Assembly: GCA_018242725.1 (NCBI GenBank)
Contig: JAFEBI010000008.1
Coordinates: 154,311 to 218,310, forward strand
Direction of reading: 5' to 3'
Length of the DNA: 64,000 nucleotides
DNA from: Nitrospira sp.
Lineage (GTDB): Bacteria > Nitrospirota > Nitrospiria > Nitrospirales > Nitrospiraceae
Positions 26,907-34,712 of the stretch are shown piece after piece; the stretch's first letter is position 1, and every line of letters starts with the position of its first letter. The translations under genes and the position numbers were made by a program. The notes beneath the pieces are model-generated. The model saw only the letters and a program-made list of their open reading frames with translations. It ran no database searches and was not told where the DNA came from.

Positions 26907-26935
26907 GGGCGAAGTCGCACATGCCGGCTTCGCCC
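26907..26935 (+). terminator. Hairpin terminator candidate
   Basis: GGGCGAAG (26907-26914) pairs with CTTCGCCC (26928-26935) across 13 bases, 40 bp after the preceding stop. No strong T run follows. From here to 27270 there is no convincing gene; on the minus strand between about 26980 and 27140, pieces such as DWVNIADIRKTMNLSAFPED end in a stop in one frame and NERHRRWRI in another, which may be a relic. Confidence 0.5.
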
Positions 26936-27270
26936 ACGACCGTATCGCCTAGTTTGCCCACAAGCGTTGATATCATTTCCGGTCTTCATCTTCCGGGAAG
27001 GCGGATAGGTTCATGGTCTTGCGAATGTCGGCAATATTCACCCAGTCAAATTCGCCAGCGTCTGTGCCTCTCGTTCATGTTGACCAGGTCTTGACGAATG
27101 TCGGTCCCAATCGCGGTGGTGGATGTGTGCGCGTCCCATACGACTGATTATAAAGGGGAGAGGTGACAGCTTTGTCGGCAAGGATCCCACGGGCACAACT
27201 CTCAGACATCATCGCTCAGTAGCGATTTCCCGAAAGCATTTATGTTGTCCCACCTGAAGAAAGGTAGCCC

Positions 27271-27539
27271 ATGATCTCACCTGAATTTGCCGCATAGTTT
27301 GCACAGGAGTGGGTCGTTGCTTGGAACAGCCGAGATCTGGATCGCATTTTGCTCCATTATGCCGACGATTTTGAAATGTTCTCTCCTTGATCGGCGCTGA
27401 AAGCCTCATCATCTTCTATAAAGGAGTAAGTGGAATGGTGGCCGAACTCTTCTGCTTCGATTCATCCAGGAAGGTCTGCAAATCATTTACTCACTGTGCG
27501 ATGAATGAGAAGGGGATAGATCTCCCATCCGCACCGTAA
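27271..27539 (+). pseudogene. Decayed NTF2/SnoaL-like protein
   Basis: Starting at ATG 27271, the frame reads MISPEFAA, stop, FAQEWVVAWNSRDLDRILLHYADDFEMFSP, stop. A second frame then gives ESLIIFYKGVSGMVAELFCFDSSRKVCKSFTHCAMNE to a stop at 27537. Together these are the beginning and end of an NTF2-like (SnoaL-type) small domain: the W-N-x-x-D-L-D helix, the HYADDFEM strand, then the terminal strands. The middle third is deleted and two in-frame stops are present, so the gene is inactive. Confidence 0.7.
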
Positions 27540-27683
27540 AGTCCTTTGAAAGATGCCTGACTGTTGAAGTCTACGAGTGATGACTCAGTGGCAGGAGATA
27601 GTGTATGAAGAAGAGATTACTTCGTCCGGTTCAGGGCTACGAGGTCAGGGCGGGGTCACAATCTTGTAAAGAGTGAGGATATA

Positions 27684-28121
27684 ATGACCAAGATGGTATT
27701 GACACTCGCGATAATCATCGGTAGCACTTTGTGGACTGTGTTGGCGTTGGCGCAGTCTCTCCCCCTCATGCCTGGGTACTATGAAGTCACGGCAACGATG
27801 TCGACCAGCAGCGAACCTGAGCAACGCCATCGGTGTGTCACCGCTGAACACTTGGCCAATGCAGAGGCCGTACTGAACTATGCCTTTGCCAAGAAATTCA
27901 CACCACTTCCGAACCATAAAATCATGAATTTCTCAGTGGGAGGGGACAAGATCAGCTACGAAGTCGACACCCCATTTTCTCTGATACACGTGGAAGGAAC
28001 GATTTCCGACACGAATTTTTCTGTGATGCGAAGCAATAAGTCGAAGTCTGGCAAGGTATCACCGATACCGATGACCTTGACGCTTATTGGAAAACGAACC
28101 GGTGATTGTAAGGGAAAATGA
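27684..28121 (+). CDS. Exported DUF3617-like protein
   Basis: A 145-residue protein with signal peptide (LTLAIIIGSTLWTVLALAQ). The mature start SLPLMPGYYEVTATM resembles the PGxYEVT opening of DUF3617 proteins. Further on there is a cysteine in RHRCVT and a C-terminal TLIGKRTGDC, the paired Cys and strand ending of that family. Likely periplasmic, function unknown. It stands alone between a decayed gene and a convergent Sel1 gene. Confidence 0.65.
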   Translation: MTKMVLTLAIIIGSTLWTVLALAQSLPLMPGYYEVTATMSTSSEPEQRHRCVTAEHLANAEAVLNYAFAKKFTPLPNHKIMNFSVGGDKISYEVDTPFSLIHVEGTISDTNFSVMRSNKSKSGKVSPIPMTLTLIGKRTGDCKGK

Positions 28122-28229
28122 CCGAAGGGATCTCCAGCGGTAGAAGGCTATGCGGTTGGGATAATCGGTTTTCTGCTGAAGTCGGCTATTGGATTGGTGC
28201 AGCTCATTGTGGCAGTTGGCCATTGAATC

Positions 28230-28697
28230 TCAGCAGTTCTTGAACTGCTTTGACCGGCACTGTTCCGAGAGACGCTTGGCTTCGGTGATTTGGGCGGGCG
28301 TCATGCGCTGCGCAACGTCGTCTCGATTCTCTACCGCTTGTTTGTGGTCTTCACCCTTCATATGTCCTGCCGCAAGGTCGACCCACATATAAGCCCGCAC
28401 GAAGTCTTGCGGCACACCCAGTCCGGCAAAATACAGCTCCGCGAGGTTGTTTTGCGCATGCGGGTGACCCTGGGCCGCGGCTTTTTCGTACCAGGTTCGT
28501 GCTTGGGCATAGTCCTGTGGCATTCCTTTTCCCTTGGCATACAGCTCCCCGAGGCCGTTCTGCGCCTCGGCGATTCCCTGATTAGCCTGAGTCTGGAGTG
28601 TGGACAGATCTTTCGTGCCGGCCGGTGGGAAGGCAATGCTCGACCCAACGGGGAGAACAAGAGTCGCCAGAAGGATGATGACGGTAATCGCACTCAT
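28230..28697 (-). CDS. Exported Sel1-repeat protein
   Basis: A 155-residue protein with a signal peptide (VIILLATLVLPVGSSIAF) followed by two to three Sel1-type TPR repeats: EAQNGLGELYAKGKGMPQDYAQARTW and HAQNNLAELYFAGLGVPQDFVRAYMW. Sel1 repeats are protein-binding scaffolds. The frame is open to a TTG at 28736, but ATG 28697 puts the signal peptide at the start. The C-terminus contains two cysteines (EQCRSKQFKNC). It lies 47 bp after a small exported protein gene on the same strand and is probably cotranscribed. Confidence 0.85.
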   Translation of the reverse strand: MSAITVIILLATLVLPVGSSIAFPPAGTKDLSTLQTQANQGIAEAQNGLGELYAKGKGMPQDYAQARTWYEKAAAQGHPHAQNNLAELYFAGLGVPQDFVRAYMWVDLAAGHMKGEDHKQAVENRDDVAQRMTPAQITEAKRLSEQCRSKQFKNC

Positions 28698-28744
28698 GAG
28701 CTGCTGAGTATGCCGTGCAGGCGAACGGATCGTCAAGCCGAATC

Positions 28745-29092
28745 CTACCGAGCCCTCTGTGGGTACTCTGGTGGAAGCGGTTGGGCGGGTACGGGTGGCG
28801 GCGGAGGAAGTTGTAGGGGTCGACTATTCAATTGTAGTGGTGGACCAAGACTGAGCCCGGGAATTTGAGGCGGCTGAACTCGTATAATTTGGTCGCCGTT
28901 CGGGAGAGTAGTTGATGTGTGTACATTACCGGCGGCATCCATGTGGACGGTTGTGCCACCTTCTGCGTCGAGCACCTGCTGTAATCGGTCCTTCGCACTG
29001 GGTTGTTGAGGCGGCTCTTCTCCCATTGCGAGCGGTAGGCATGAGAAGCCACTGATCAGTATGATCATGAGACGGAGCGAGGTCCGATGCAT
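28745..29092 (-). CDS. Small exported proline-rich protein
   Basis: A 115-residue protein with signal peptide (LRLMIILISGFSCLPLAMG). The mature part has LQQVLDAEGGTTVHMDAAGN, then TLPNGDQIIRVQPPQIPGLSLGPPL, ending in a proline-rich tail (PPPPPVPAQPLPPEYP). AGGAGG lies ahead of the ATG at 29092. It precedes the Sel1-repeat gene. No function is recognised. Confidence 0.7.
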   Translation of the reverse strand: MHRTSLRLMIILISGFSCLPLAMGEEPPQQPSAKDRLQQVLDAEGGTTVHMDAAGNVHTSTTLPNGDQIIRVQPPQIPGLSLGPPLQLNSRPLQLPPPPPVPAQPLPPEYPQRAR

Positions 29093-29127
29093 GTCGTCCT
29101 CCTACGAAAGAGGATTGATCGAGAATC

Positions 29128-29229
29128 TCAATCTCTGAAGGATTCAATCAGCCACCAGAGAACCAGTATAATAAGGAATCCAATTACTGCGGGGATATAA
29201 ATTAAATAGAGAAAGTGAAAGTCAATCAT
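29128..29229 (-). CDS. Possible 33-residue membrane peptide
   Basis: ATG at 29229 opens a 33-codon frame, MIDFHFLYLIYIPAVIGF followed by LIILVLWWLIESFRD, almost wholly one hydrophobic helix with an acidic end. AGAGG stands about six bases upstream. It lies 36 bp before the proline-rich exported protein on the same strand. Small membrane peptides like this are common but unproven; AT-rich DNA gives hydrophobic frames by chance. Confidence 0.4.
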   Translation of the reverse strand: MIDFHFLYLIYIPAVIGFLIILVLWWLIESFRD

Positions 29230-29244
29230 AATCTGCCTCTGCTC

Positions 29245-30081
29245 TCAGCCGCCCCCATAAGGTATTTTGACCGACAATAGAGCGAATACTTTCCTAAAGT
29301 AGGATGAGGCCGGACCACCGCCTCGTTCTTCGTATAGCCCAATCATACCGGCAGGGACAGCACCTATTCTGTTTGTAGGAGCTCTATTGCCCATCTCAGA
29401 AGTTTGGTCTCGTCTGGTTGGCTCTTCTGCCCAGCGCTGCAACCTGCCGGCCCGTGATTGCTTTGTTCCGTTGTCCGCACATTTCATGAATGAACATAAT
29501 TAATTTCAGCGCCGGCGAATCCTTCACCATCCCAACCCGCATTGGTTTAAGGAGCTCATGGGGTCATTAATACACGTAATGCATAAATGGCTGATAGACC
29601 CATGGAGCTTTATCACCGGAGTATGCTCAACATTAGCCACACGCACTATGGATAGCAAGCTAAGTTATCGAATGTATGGAACACCTGGTCTGTCCGGATT
29701 GTTCTTTTGATCATTCGTATGCCGTTTCCAGGCGGCCCCTCCTTGGCGCCTAAGTGCCGGACCGCCTAATTGAGTCGCCCGGGGACATGGTCGGATGTCT
29801 CTTGGCTTACCATGACGGGGATCGATCCGACCGATTCCGCTTCATGCCGTGACACTCAAGCAGTTCAACGGGGATGTCTTCAGTCGGATGCATAGCAACA
29901 CCCACGTCGTGTAATACTCACCAGCCTTCTGTAAGAGATCGCTGGATTTGTCTTTCCGCGTATACCTAGCGTCGAAAATCTTGAAATACGTTGCCTGAAA
30001 ATCCATCTCGCGATACCCCTAGACCAAGCGCTGGTTTCCGGCGCCGGATACAGTACAACATTTTGGTAAGGGAGGCCGTTC
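29245..30081. other. Long gene-poor stretch
   Basis: About 840 bp without a convincing gene. An 80-codon minus frame (29245-29487) lacks any recognisable motif, and a 50-codon plus frame at 29558-29710 has AAGGAG too close to its ATG. The right end (about 29960-30081) is the upstream region shared with the copy before 30569. I find no tRNA, CRISPR or insertion sequence. Confidence 0.5.
29980..30081 (+). repeat. Upstream region copy A (duplicated leader)
   Basis: This stretch matches copy B (30461-30568) in order: TCGAAAA, GAAAT, GTTGCC, GAAAATC/GAAATC, CTCG, ATA, CCCTAGAC, TCCGG, GCCGG, then a purine-rich ribosome site and GTTCATG. The conserved order, with small gaps, implies common descent and probably the same promoter type. 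Confidence 0.6.
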
Positions 30082-30150
30082 ATGCATCTCGTCGTGGTGT
30101 CGGCATTGGTCGTCGGATTGGTGTATTTGCTGTGGCAGATCAGGCCGTAG
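30082..30150 (+). CDS. 22-residue membrane peptide candidate
   Basis: ATG after AAGGGAGG opens MHLVVVSALVVGLVYLLWQI then RP and stop. It is one hydrophobic helix. Its leader is homologous to that of the exported repeat protein at 30569, and a perfect hairpin terminator follows at 30204-30238, so a complete small transcription unit is present. Translation is unproven. Confidence 0.5.
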   Translation: MHLVVVSALVVGLVYLLWQIRP

Positions 30151-30203
30151 CGCGCATTTTAAGGTGACAGCAGCGAGCGCGCTTGATTGAAGGCATGCTC
30201 TTT

Positions 30204-30238
30204 CACGGCCTCCAGGGGATTACCTGCTGGAGGCCGTG
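30204..30238 (+). terminator. Rho-independent terminator candidate
   Basis: CACGGCCTCCAG (30204-30215) pairs perfectly with CTGGAGGCCGTG (30227-30238), followed by GTCATTGTGGTTCTTT. The stem core GGCCTCC/GGAGGCC also occurs in the terminator at 30977-31016. Between 30239 and 30460 no gene is seen. Confidence 0.7.
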
Positions 30239-30460
30239 GTCATTGTGGTTCTTTCGTCATCTGGGTTTTCCGTCTTTCCTCTAGCCCGTATGATTCATGA
30301 ACACGTCTGCTGCAATCGCCGATTCTCTATTGGGACAAGCCGATGACCCGCGGGCTCGCTCCGTGGCTCCGTCTGGCTCCGTGCACTGGTCTCACGACAG
30401 GATTTGGCGATTTCGCGACGAATCGTCATGAACCATACGGGCTAGTACGAGCGAGTCGAA

Positions 30461-30568
30461 AACCACGAAATCAGTTGCCAGAAATCTCGTCTCAGGATAG
30501 CCCTAGACTGGGTGCCGACCTCCGGAGCCGGCCCTGATAGAATAACCTATTGTTAGAGGAGGCTGTTC
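30461..30568 (+). repeat. Upstream region copy B (duplicated leader)
   Basis: Second copy of the leader described at 29980-30081, with TCGAAAACC, GAAATCAGTTGCC, GAAATCTCG, ATAGCCCTAGAC, TCCGGAGCCGG and AGAGGAGGCTGTTCATG. It drives the Met/Lys/Glu-repeat protein. Confidence 0.6.
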
Positions 30569-30937
30569 ATGCGCGTCATTCTAATCTCAGCTGTTCTGTC
30601 GACAATGATCGCCGGGTCCAGCGCTTTGGCGATGGCAGATGAGTTGACGAACCTCGGTTCTGAATTGAAGGGTGAAGTAGGCTCCATGGCCGGCGAAGCC
30701 AAGGGAGAGGTGAAGGGTGAGCAGGAACAGATGAAGGAGAGCCTCAATTCGAAACGAGAGCAGATGCACTCCGACATGAAGGCCAAGCGAGAACAGATGA
30801 GATCAGAAATGAAGGAGAAAAGAGACGCGTTGAAGGCCGAGAGGAAGGAGATGAAGAAGGCGGCGAAGGCGAAGAAATCTAAGGCCAAGAAGCATGCCGA
30901 GGAAGCTGTCGAATCATTGGAGCCAAGCTCCTATTAG
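30569..30937 (+). CDS. Exported charged-repeat helical protein
   Basis: A 122-residue protein with signal peptide ending ALAMADE (cleavage about residue 22) and a long charged helix: SELKGEVGSMAGEAKGEVKG, then REQMHSDMKAKREQMRSEMKE, then KAERKEMKKAAKAKKSKAKK. It is a composition and layout relative of the protein at 16979. Strong AGAGGAGG precedes the ATG and a terminator follows. A surface or periplasmic coiled coil is likely; function is unknown. Confidence 0.75.
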   Translation: MRVILISAVLSTMIAGSSALAMADELTNLGSELKGEVGSMAGEAKGEVKGEQEQMKESLNSKREQMHSDMKAKREQMRSEMKEKRDALKAERKEMKKAAKAKKSKAKKHAEEAVESLEPSSY

Positions 30938-30976
30938 ATGAGTGCGTTCAGCGCAATTGTACTGGAATAGGATGTC

Positions 30977-31016
30977 CACACGGCCTCCGGGAGCGGTGCT
31001 CTCGGAGGCCGTTGTG
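30977..31016 (+). terminator. Rho-independent terminator
   Basis: CACACGGCCTCCGGGAGC and GCTCTCGGAGGCCGTTGTG form a long stem with minor mismatches around a short loop, then TCTGTTGT. It closes the charged-repeat gene. Confidence 0.75.
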
Positions 31017-31080
31017 TCTGTTGTAGTCGAACGTCTCGGATAGGTTTCCCCACGATGACGATGAGCGGCATCAGACTGTG

Positions 31081-31386
31081 TTACACCACTTGCTCGCAAG
31101 GCAAGACGAATACATGAAGTGGGACGATGTTGTCACCTTGAGCCGATTCTTGTTCCAATCGGAAACGCGCGAACACATCGATCAGCCGGTAGGCCAACTG
31201 ATCGGAGACAGCTGTCAGGATCATGCGGTTGGTGGCAGGGGCGAGAAAGAATTGGCTGGTGAGACCCGTTGCGCCCTTTCCGGTGACGTTGTGCAGTTCG
31301 CTGTAGGCGGCCACGTCGTACTCATTCAGCAACGCGTGTATCTGTTCCATGAGCGATTCACGGAACACGATGACCAACATTTTCAT
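31081..31386 (-). CDS. PII-like small protein
   Basis: A 101-residue protein with a ferredoxin-like alternating fold. The opening MKMLVIVFRESLMEQIHALLNEY and the glycine loop VTGKGATGLTSQFF resemble the first strand-helix and T-loop base of PII-like proteins, which form trimers and bind nucleotides. The start ATG at 31386 lies eight bases after AGGAG; a GTG at 31395 is the upstream alternative. No ammonium transporter or other usual partner is adjacent. Assignment to the PII-like superfamily is tentative. Confidence 0.6.
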   Translation of the reverse strand: MKMLVIVFRESLMEQIHALLNEYDVAAYSELHNVTGKGATGLTSQFFLAPATNRMILTAVSDQLAYRLIDVFARFRLEQESAQGDNIVPLHVFVLPCEQVV

Positions 31387-31618
31387 GCGAGCCACTCCTG
31401 AGCATGGTCGAGAGGTTGGTGAAGAACACGGTCATCCGTTATTATGATGTCATTGTCGTGGGAGCGATTCAAAAATACAAGATGGAGAGGCAAGGTCGAT
31501 AGCATGAGCGAGGGACTGAAGTCTCTAGACGATGTAGGCCCGGCTCGACAAGTTTGACGATAATACGCTATAAATTAACAGTAGAGCGGTGTACAACGGC
31601 ATAAACGAGGTCGGTGTT

Positions 31619-31939
31619 ATGCAAGAATATGCGGCGTATTACGGGGCTGCCTGTCTCATCCTTTCCATGTATCTTCTCTACAAAGGTATTACTGCCGCTT
31701 CACGACAGCGAAGCGAAGATCAGTCTACGACGCTGGTGCCTGCCTATGTCTATGGAATCCTGGCGTCGGTAGCGCTCACCTATGCGTTGGGACTTCTGAG
31801 GATGAAGTTTCCTGGGTGGGAACTGCCTTGGTGGGGAAATCGTATTATTTTCCCGGGCACGACCATGCTCTTCCCAGGCATTATCTATCTGATCGGCCGC
31901 CGCCCGCCAAAGCCTAATCTCGATCGGGTTGACGCGTAG
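31619..31939 (+). CDS. Small integral membrane protein
   Basis: A 106-residue protein with three hydrophobic segments: YYGAACLILSMYLLYKGI (about 7-24), AYVYGILASVALTYALGLL (about 43-61) and IIFPGTTMLFPGIIYLIG (about 76-95). The C-terminus is polar and basic. It converges with the lipoprotein gene that follows. ATG 31619, after AACGAGG, is preferred over an upstream frame. Function is unknown. Confidence 0.6.
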   Translation: MQEYAAYYGAACLILSMYLLYKGITAASRQRSEDQSTTLVPAYVYGILASVALTYALGLLRMKFPGWELPWWGNRIIFPGTTMLFPGIIYLIGRRPPKPNLDRVDA

Positions 31940-31967
31940 CCTTCCGCCGATTCGGCCGGCGCGTGGG

Positions 31968-33155
31968 CTATTTTGCGATGGTGATGCTCGGCACGCCGGC
32001 TCGTGAGACTTCCGTGACCGTCATCTGGAATAATTGTGATAAAAGTTTGAACGCTTCACGATTCCAGCGAGCCTGTGGCCCGATTGTATTGACGGCGTAG
32101 TAACGTCCGTGAGACTTCATGGCGAGGTCTAGGCCGGATGGAGATGACTCTGATACCACAAGATCCAATGTCTTGACCGGATTTTCGGCCACATTAGGGG
32201 TACGGCTGTCTTTATCGACGTGGTACTCCGGCTCTTCAGCGATGGAAGCTCCAAGAAAGTTCAGCATGGCATTGAAGCTTCGCAACCGAAAGTTCCCTTT
32301 GAGCGGCCAGTCTCCGCCAAAATACCCAGGGCGAATATCAAAGGTTACGTCGTTTGAGCGCCCCTGTTCATACTCCTCTTCTAGTCGGATCCGTTCTTCC
32401 TGAGAGAGTGTATCGAGATCATAGTTCGTAATCAGCATGCCCCCTTCAGCCTGCTTCCGCAACGTGAAGGTTTTATCGTGATGGTTGTAGGTGACGTGAT
32501 ATTCCTGTTCGAGCGTTTTGAATCCTTCTGCCGTGACCGAGTCGGCCGGAATCGTCCAGTGTCGCTTGATGCTCAGCGGTTCAACGTAGAGGCTATTGTG
32601 ATCTTGAATGGCTGAAAGATGGAGGACCACACGCCGGAACATTTCATAGCCAGCCGTATCGGTGGGATAGTTCCAATAGGCAACGGTTTTAGCATGCTGT
32701 TTCAGCCGAAGTTCTTGAGCCATCAATCGGAGAAGTAGATCGACATCAACCCCCTGTCGCAAGAGCAATGTCAGTTTGGATTCGTGAAATGGCGTGAGAA
32801 GGCGCTTCGTAAATTCTTCTCCTTCGATCGGCGCGATACTAATGGTGGGATTCTCAGCAACGCTTCCACCGATGACGGGTAAAATCGTTCGGCTTGCATC
32901 ACCGGTCAATGCCGGTGTGGCGCCGGCGGTGAACCGAAAATCGAACGTCGCCGCGACGTTGGAGACACCGGTGAAGTGAATCGGCTGATGGTGTTGTGCT
33001 CTGGCGATATTCACGAGCAGCTGCTTGGATTGTGATTCGGTGATGGCGTCGTCGTAGGCGATCACGGCTCGAGTGAGGGTGACTGGCGAGAGACATCCTG
33101 AGAGAAACAGAAGACCGAATAAGAGACAAGGTACGGCGGATAATCGGTTGCCCAT
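31968..33155 (-). CDS. Hypothetical lipoprotein
   Basis: A 395-residue lipoprotein; starting at ATG 33155 the signal peptide is MGNRLSAVPCLLFGLLFLSGC with lipobox Cys21. The frame is open to 33209 but that would bury the signal. The mature protein begins LSPVTLTRAVIAYDDAITESQ and includes KQLLVNIARAQHHQPIHFTGV, SVAENPTISIAPIEGEEFTK and a helical LLLRQGVDVDLLLRLMAQE. The pattern recurs in uncharacterised Gram-negative outer-membrane lipoproteins, as I recall. No catalytic motif is seen. Confidence 0.7.
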   Translation of the reverse strand: MGNRLSAVPCLLFGLLFLSGCLSPVTLTRAVIAYDDAITESQSKQLLVNIARAQHHQPIHFTGVSNVAATFDFRFTAGATPALTGDASRTILPVIGGSVAENPTISIAPIEGEEFTKRLLTPFHESKLTLLLRQGVDVDLLLRLMAQELRLKQHAKTVAYWNYPTDTAGYEMFRRVVLHLSAIQDHNSLYVEPLSIKRHWTIPADSVTAEGFKTLEQEYHVTYNHHDKTFTLRKQAEGGMLITNYDLDTLSQEERIRLEEEYEQGRSNDVTFDIRPGYFGGDWPLKGNFRLRSFNAMLNFLGASIAEEPEYHVDKDSRTPNVAENPVKTLDLVVSESSPSGLDLAMKSHGRYYAVNTIGPQARWNREAFKLLSQLFQMTVTEVSRAGVPSITIAK

Positions 33156-33247
33156 CGTCAATGGCTTGTTATTTGAGCGTCGCCCACACCCAGATGCGAG
33201 TTGTACCATATCAATAAGTGGAAGGGTAGTAATTGGAGGAAATGGAG

Positions 33248-34663
33248 TTACGCAACAACGGGATACGTCTTGGGGAGACCGACTCGCTGGACCGTCATCT
33301 GTATCGGAGTCTTGGGATGTAGCGTCATGCCAGGCCTTGGATGAATCGTCCGTCCGTCGTCGAGACGAAGGCGGACTTTTGACGCAATAGTTGCCAGGAT
33401 CAAGAGGCCTTCGAGCTCTGCGAACGACTCGCCCAGACAGCGACGTCCACCAGCGCCGAAGGGAATGTAGGCGTAGACCGGACGGGCCCTGGTCGCTTCG
33501 TCAGAAAACCGCTCTGGGTCAAAACGTGAGGGATCAGGAAACCAGCGCGAATTGCGGTGCAGACTCCATGGGCTGATCAAGGCCCACGAACCGAGCGGAA
33601 GCATCGCTCCGGATGGAAGTCGATCCTCTCCCTGCGCCAGGCGAGTGTGCAAGCTCCAGGCTGGAGGATAGAGGCGAAGCGACTCGTCCCAGATCATCTT
33701 CAGATAGCGGAGGCGGGGCAGGTCGGCAGCGTCAGGAAGTCGATCGCCCAGCACGCCTTTCAACTCGAAGACCAGCCGTTCCCAAACCAATTGATCTTGT
33801 GACAACAGGAGCCACGTCCAGGTCAGGGCATTGGCTGTGGTTTCATGACCGGCGAGCAAGAATGTCATGAGTTCATCACGAATCTCTCTCTCGCTCAGTG
33901 GGTGACCATCGTCATCCTGAGCGGCCAGTAAGAGCGAGAGCACATCATTTCGGTGCTCAGAACTGCGTTGCCGATCGCGGATCAATTGAATAATTGTTTT
34001 TTCGATCAGGTTGAAGCCACGGGTGAATCGGCGATGTCGGGGAATGGGAATCCAGAGCGGGATCAGGCTTGCCAGGAGCGAATCATACTGAAGCTTGATG
34101 AGCCGCTGGCCCGCTGAAATGGAGTCCCGGATCAGGCCGGTATCCGACCTCATGTCTTCTCCAAAAAGCAGACGCCAAATGACCGAGAGTGTGAGATGGG
34201 CCATGTCCTGTCCGATGTCGATCGTCATGCCATCGTGCCACTGGGCCACTCGGGTTCGAGCGGTATCGGTGATGAGGCTACTGTAGGTCGTCACATGGTT
34301 TCCGTGAAAAAACGGCAGAAACAGCCGCCGTTGAGCGTGATGGGTGTCGCCTTCCGTGTGCAGGACGCCTTGCCCAAAGATTCGTGATTCGACCGGAGGC
34401 ACAGGTCCCTTTCGATAATTGTCTTGATTCGTCACCAAGACATGCTTCACGTCAGCCGGATGATTCAACAGATACATCGCGGCGTCGGGCTGCCGCAGAA
34501 ACAGTTCAATGACACGTCCCATAGGGAGCTTGACGACGTCACCATACGATTGGCACTGCAACAGAAATCCGAGGGTGTCTCGTCGAAGCTCTGGGCCACA
34601 GCCCCACCAGCGAGAAACCGGCGGCCCTGGAATATGAGAGGTCGGGGTGTGTTGATCAGTCAT
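33248..34663 (-). CDS. Cytochrome P450
   Basis: A 471-residue P450 monooxygenase. The I-helix motif LLAGHETTANAL, the K-helix WDESLRL (ExxR) and the heme loop FGAGGRRCLG with Cys409 are intact. There is no membrane anchor, so it is a soluble bacterial type, related by I-helix and heme-loop style to CYP102/CYP4-like fatty acid or terpenoid hydroxylases. It needs ferredoxin or another electron donor, none of which is adjacent. The next gene on this strand is an MFS transporter, so the two may handle one compound; that is inference. Confidence 0.95.
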   Translation of the reverse strand: MTDQHTPTSHIPGPPVSRWWGCGPELRRDTLGFLLQCQSYGDVVKLPMGRVIELFLRQPDAAMYLLNHPADVKHVLVTNQDNYRKGPVPPVESRIFGQGVLHTEGDTHHAQRRLFLPFFHGNHVTTYSSLITDTARTRVAQWHDGMTIDIGQDMAHLTLSVIWRLLFGEDMRSDTGLIRDSISAGQRLIKLQYDSLLASLIPLWIPIPRHRRFTRGFNLIEKTIIQLIRDRQRSSEHRNDVLSLLLAAQDDDGHPLSEREIRDELMTFLLAGHETTANALTWTWLLLSQDQLVWERLVFELKGVLGDRLPDAADLPRLRYLKMIWDESLRLYPPAWSLHTRLAQGEDRLPSGAMLPLGSWALISPWSLHRNSRWFPDPSRFDPERFSDEATRARPVYAYIPFGAGGRRCLGESFAELEGLLILATIASKVRLRLDDGRTIHPRPGMTLHPKTPIQMTVQRVGLPKTYPVVA

Positions 34664-34712
34664 AGGCGATGGCTCTTACTCAGTGGAACTAGAGCATGGA
34701 GGGACACGACTG

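Noticed and set aside
29245-29487. 80-codon minus-strand frame
   Set aside because: No recognisable domain, no clear ribosome site, and a composition like chance translation.
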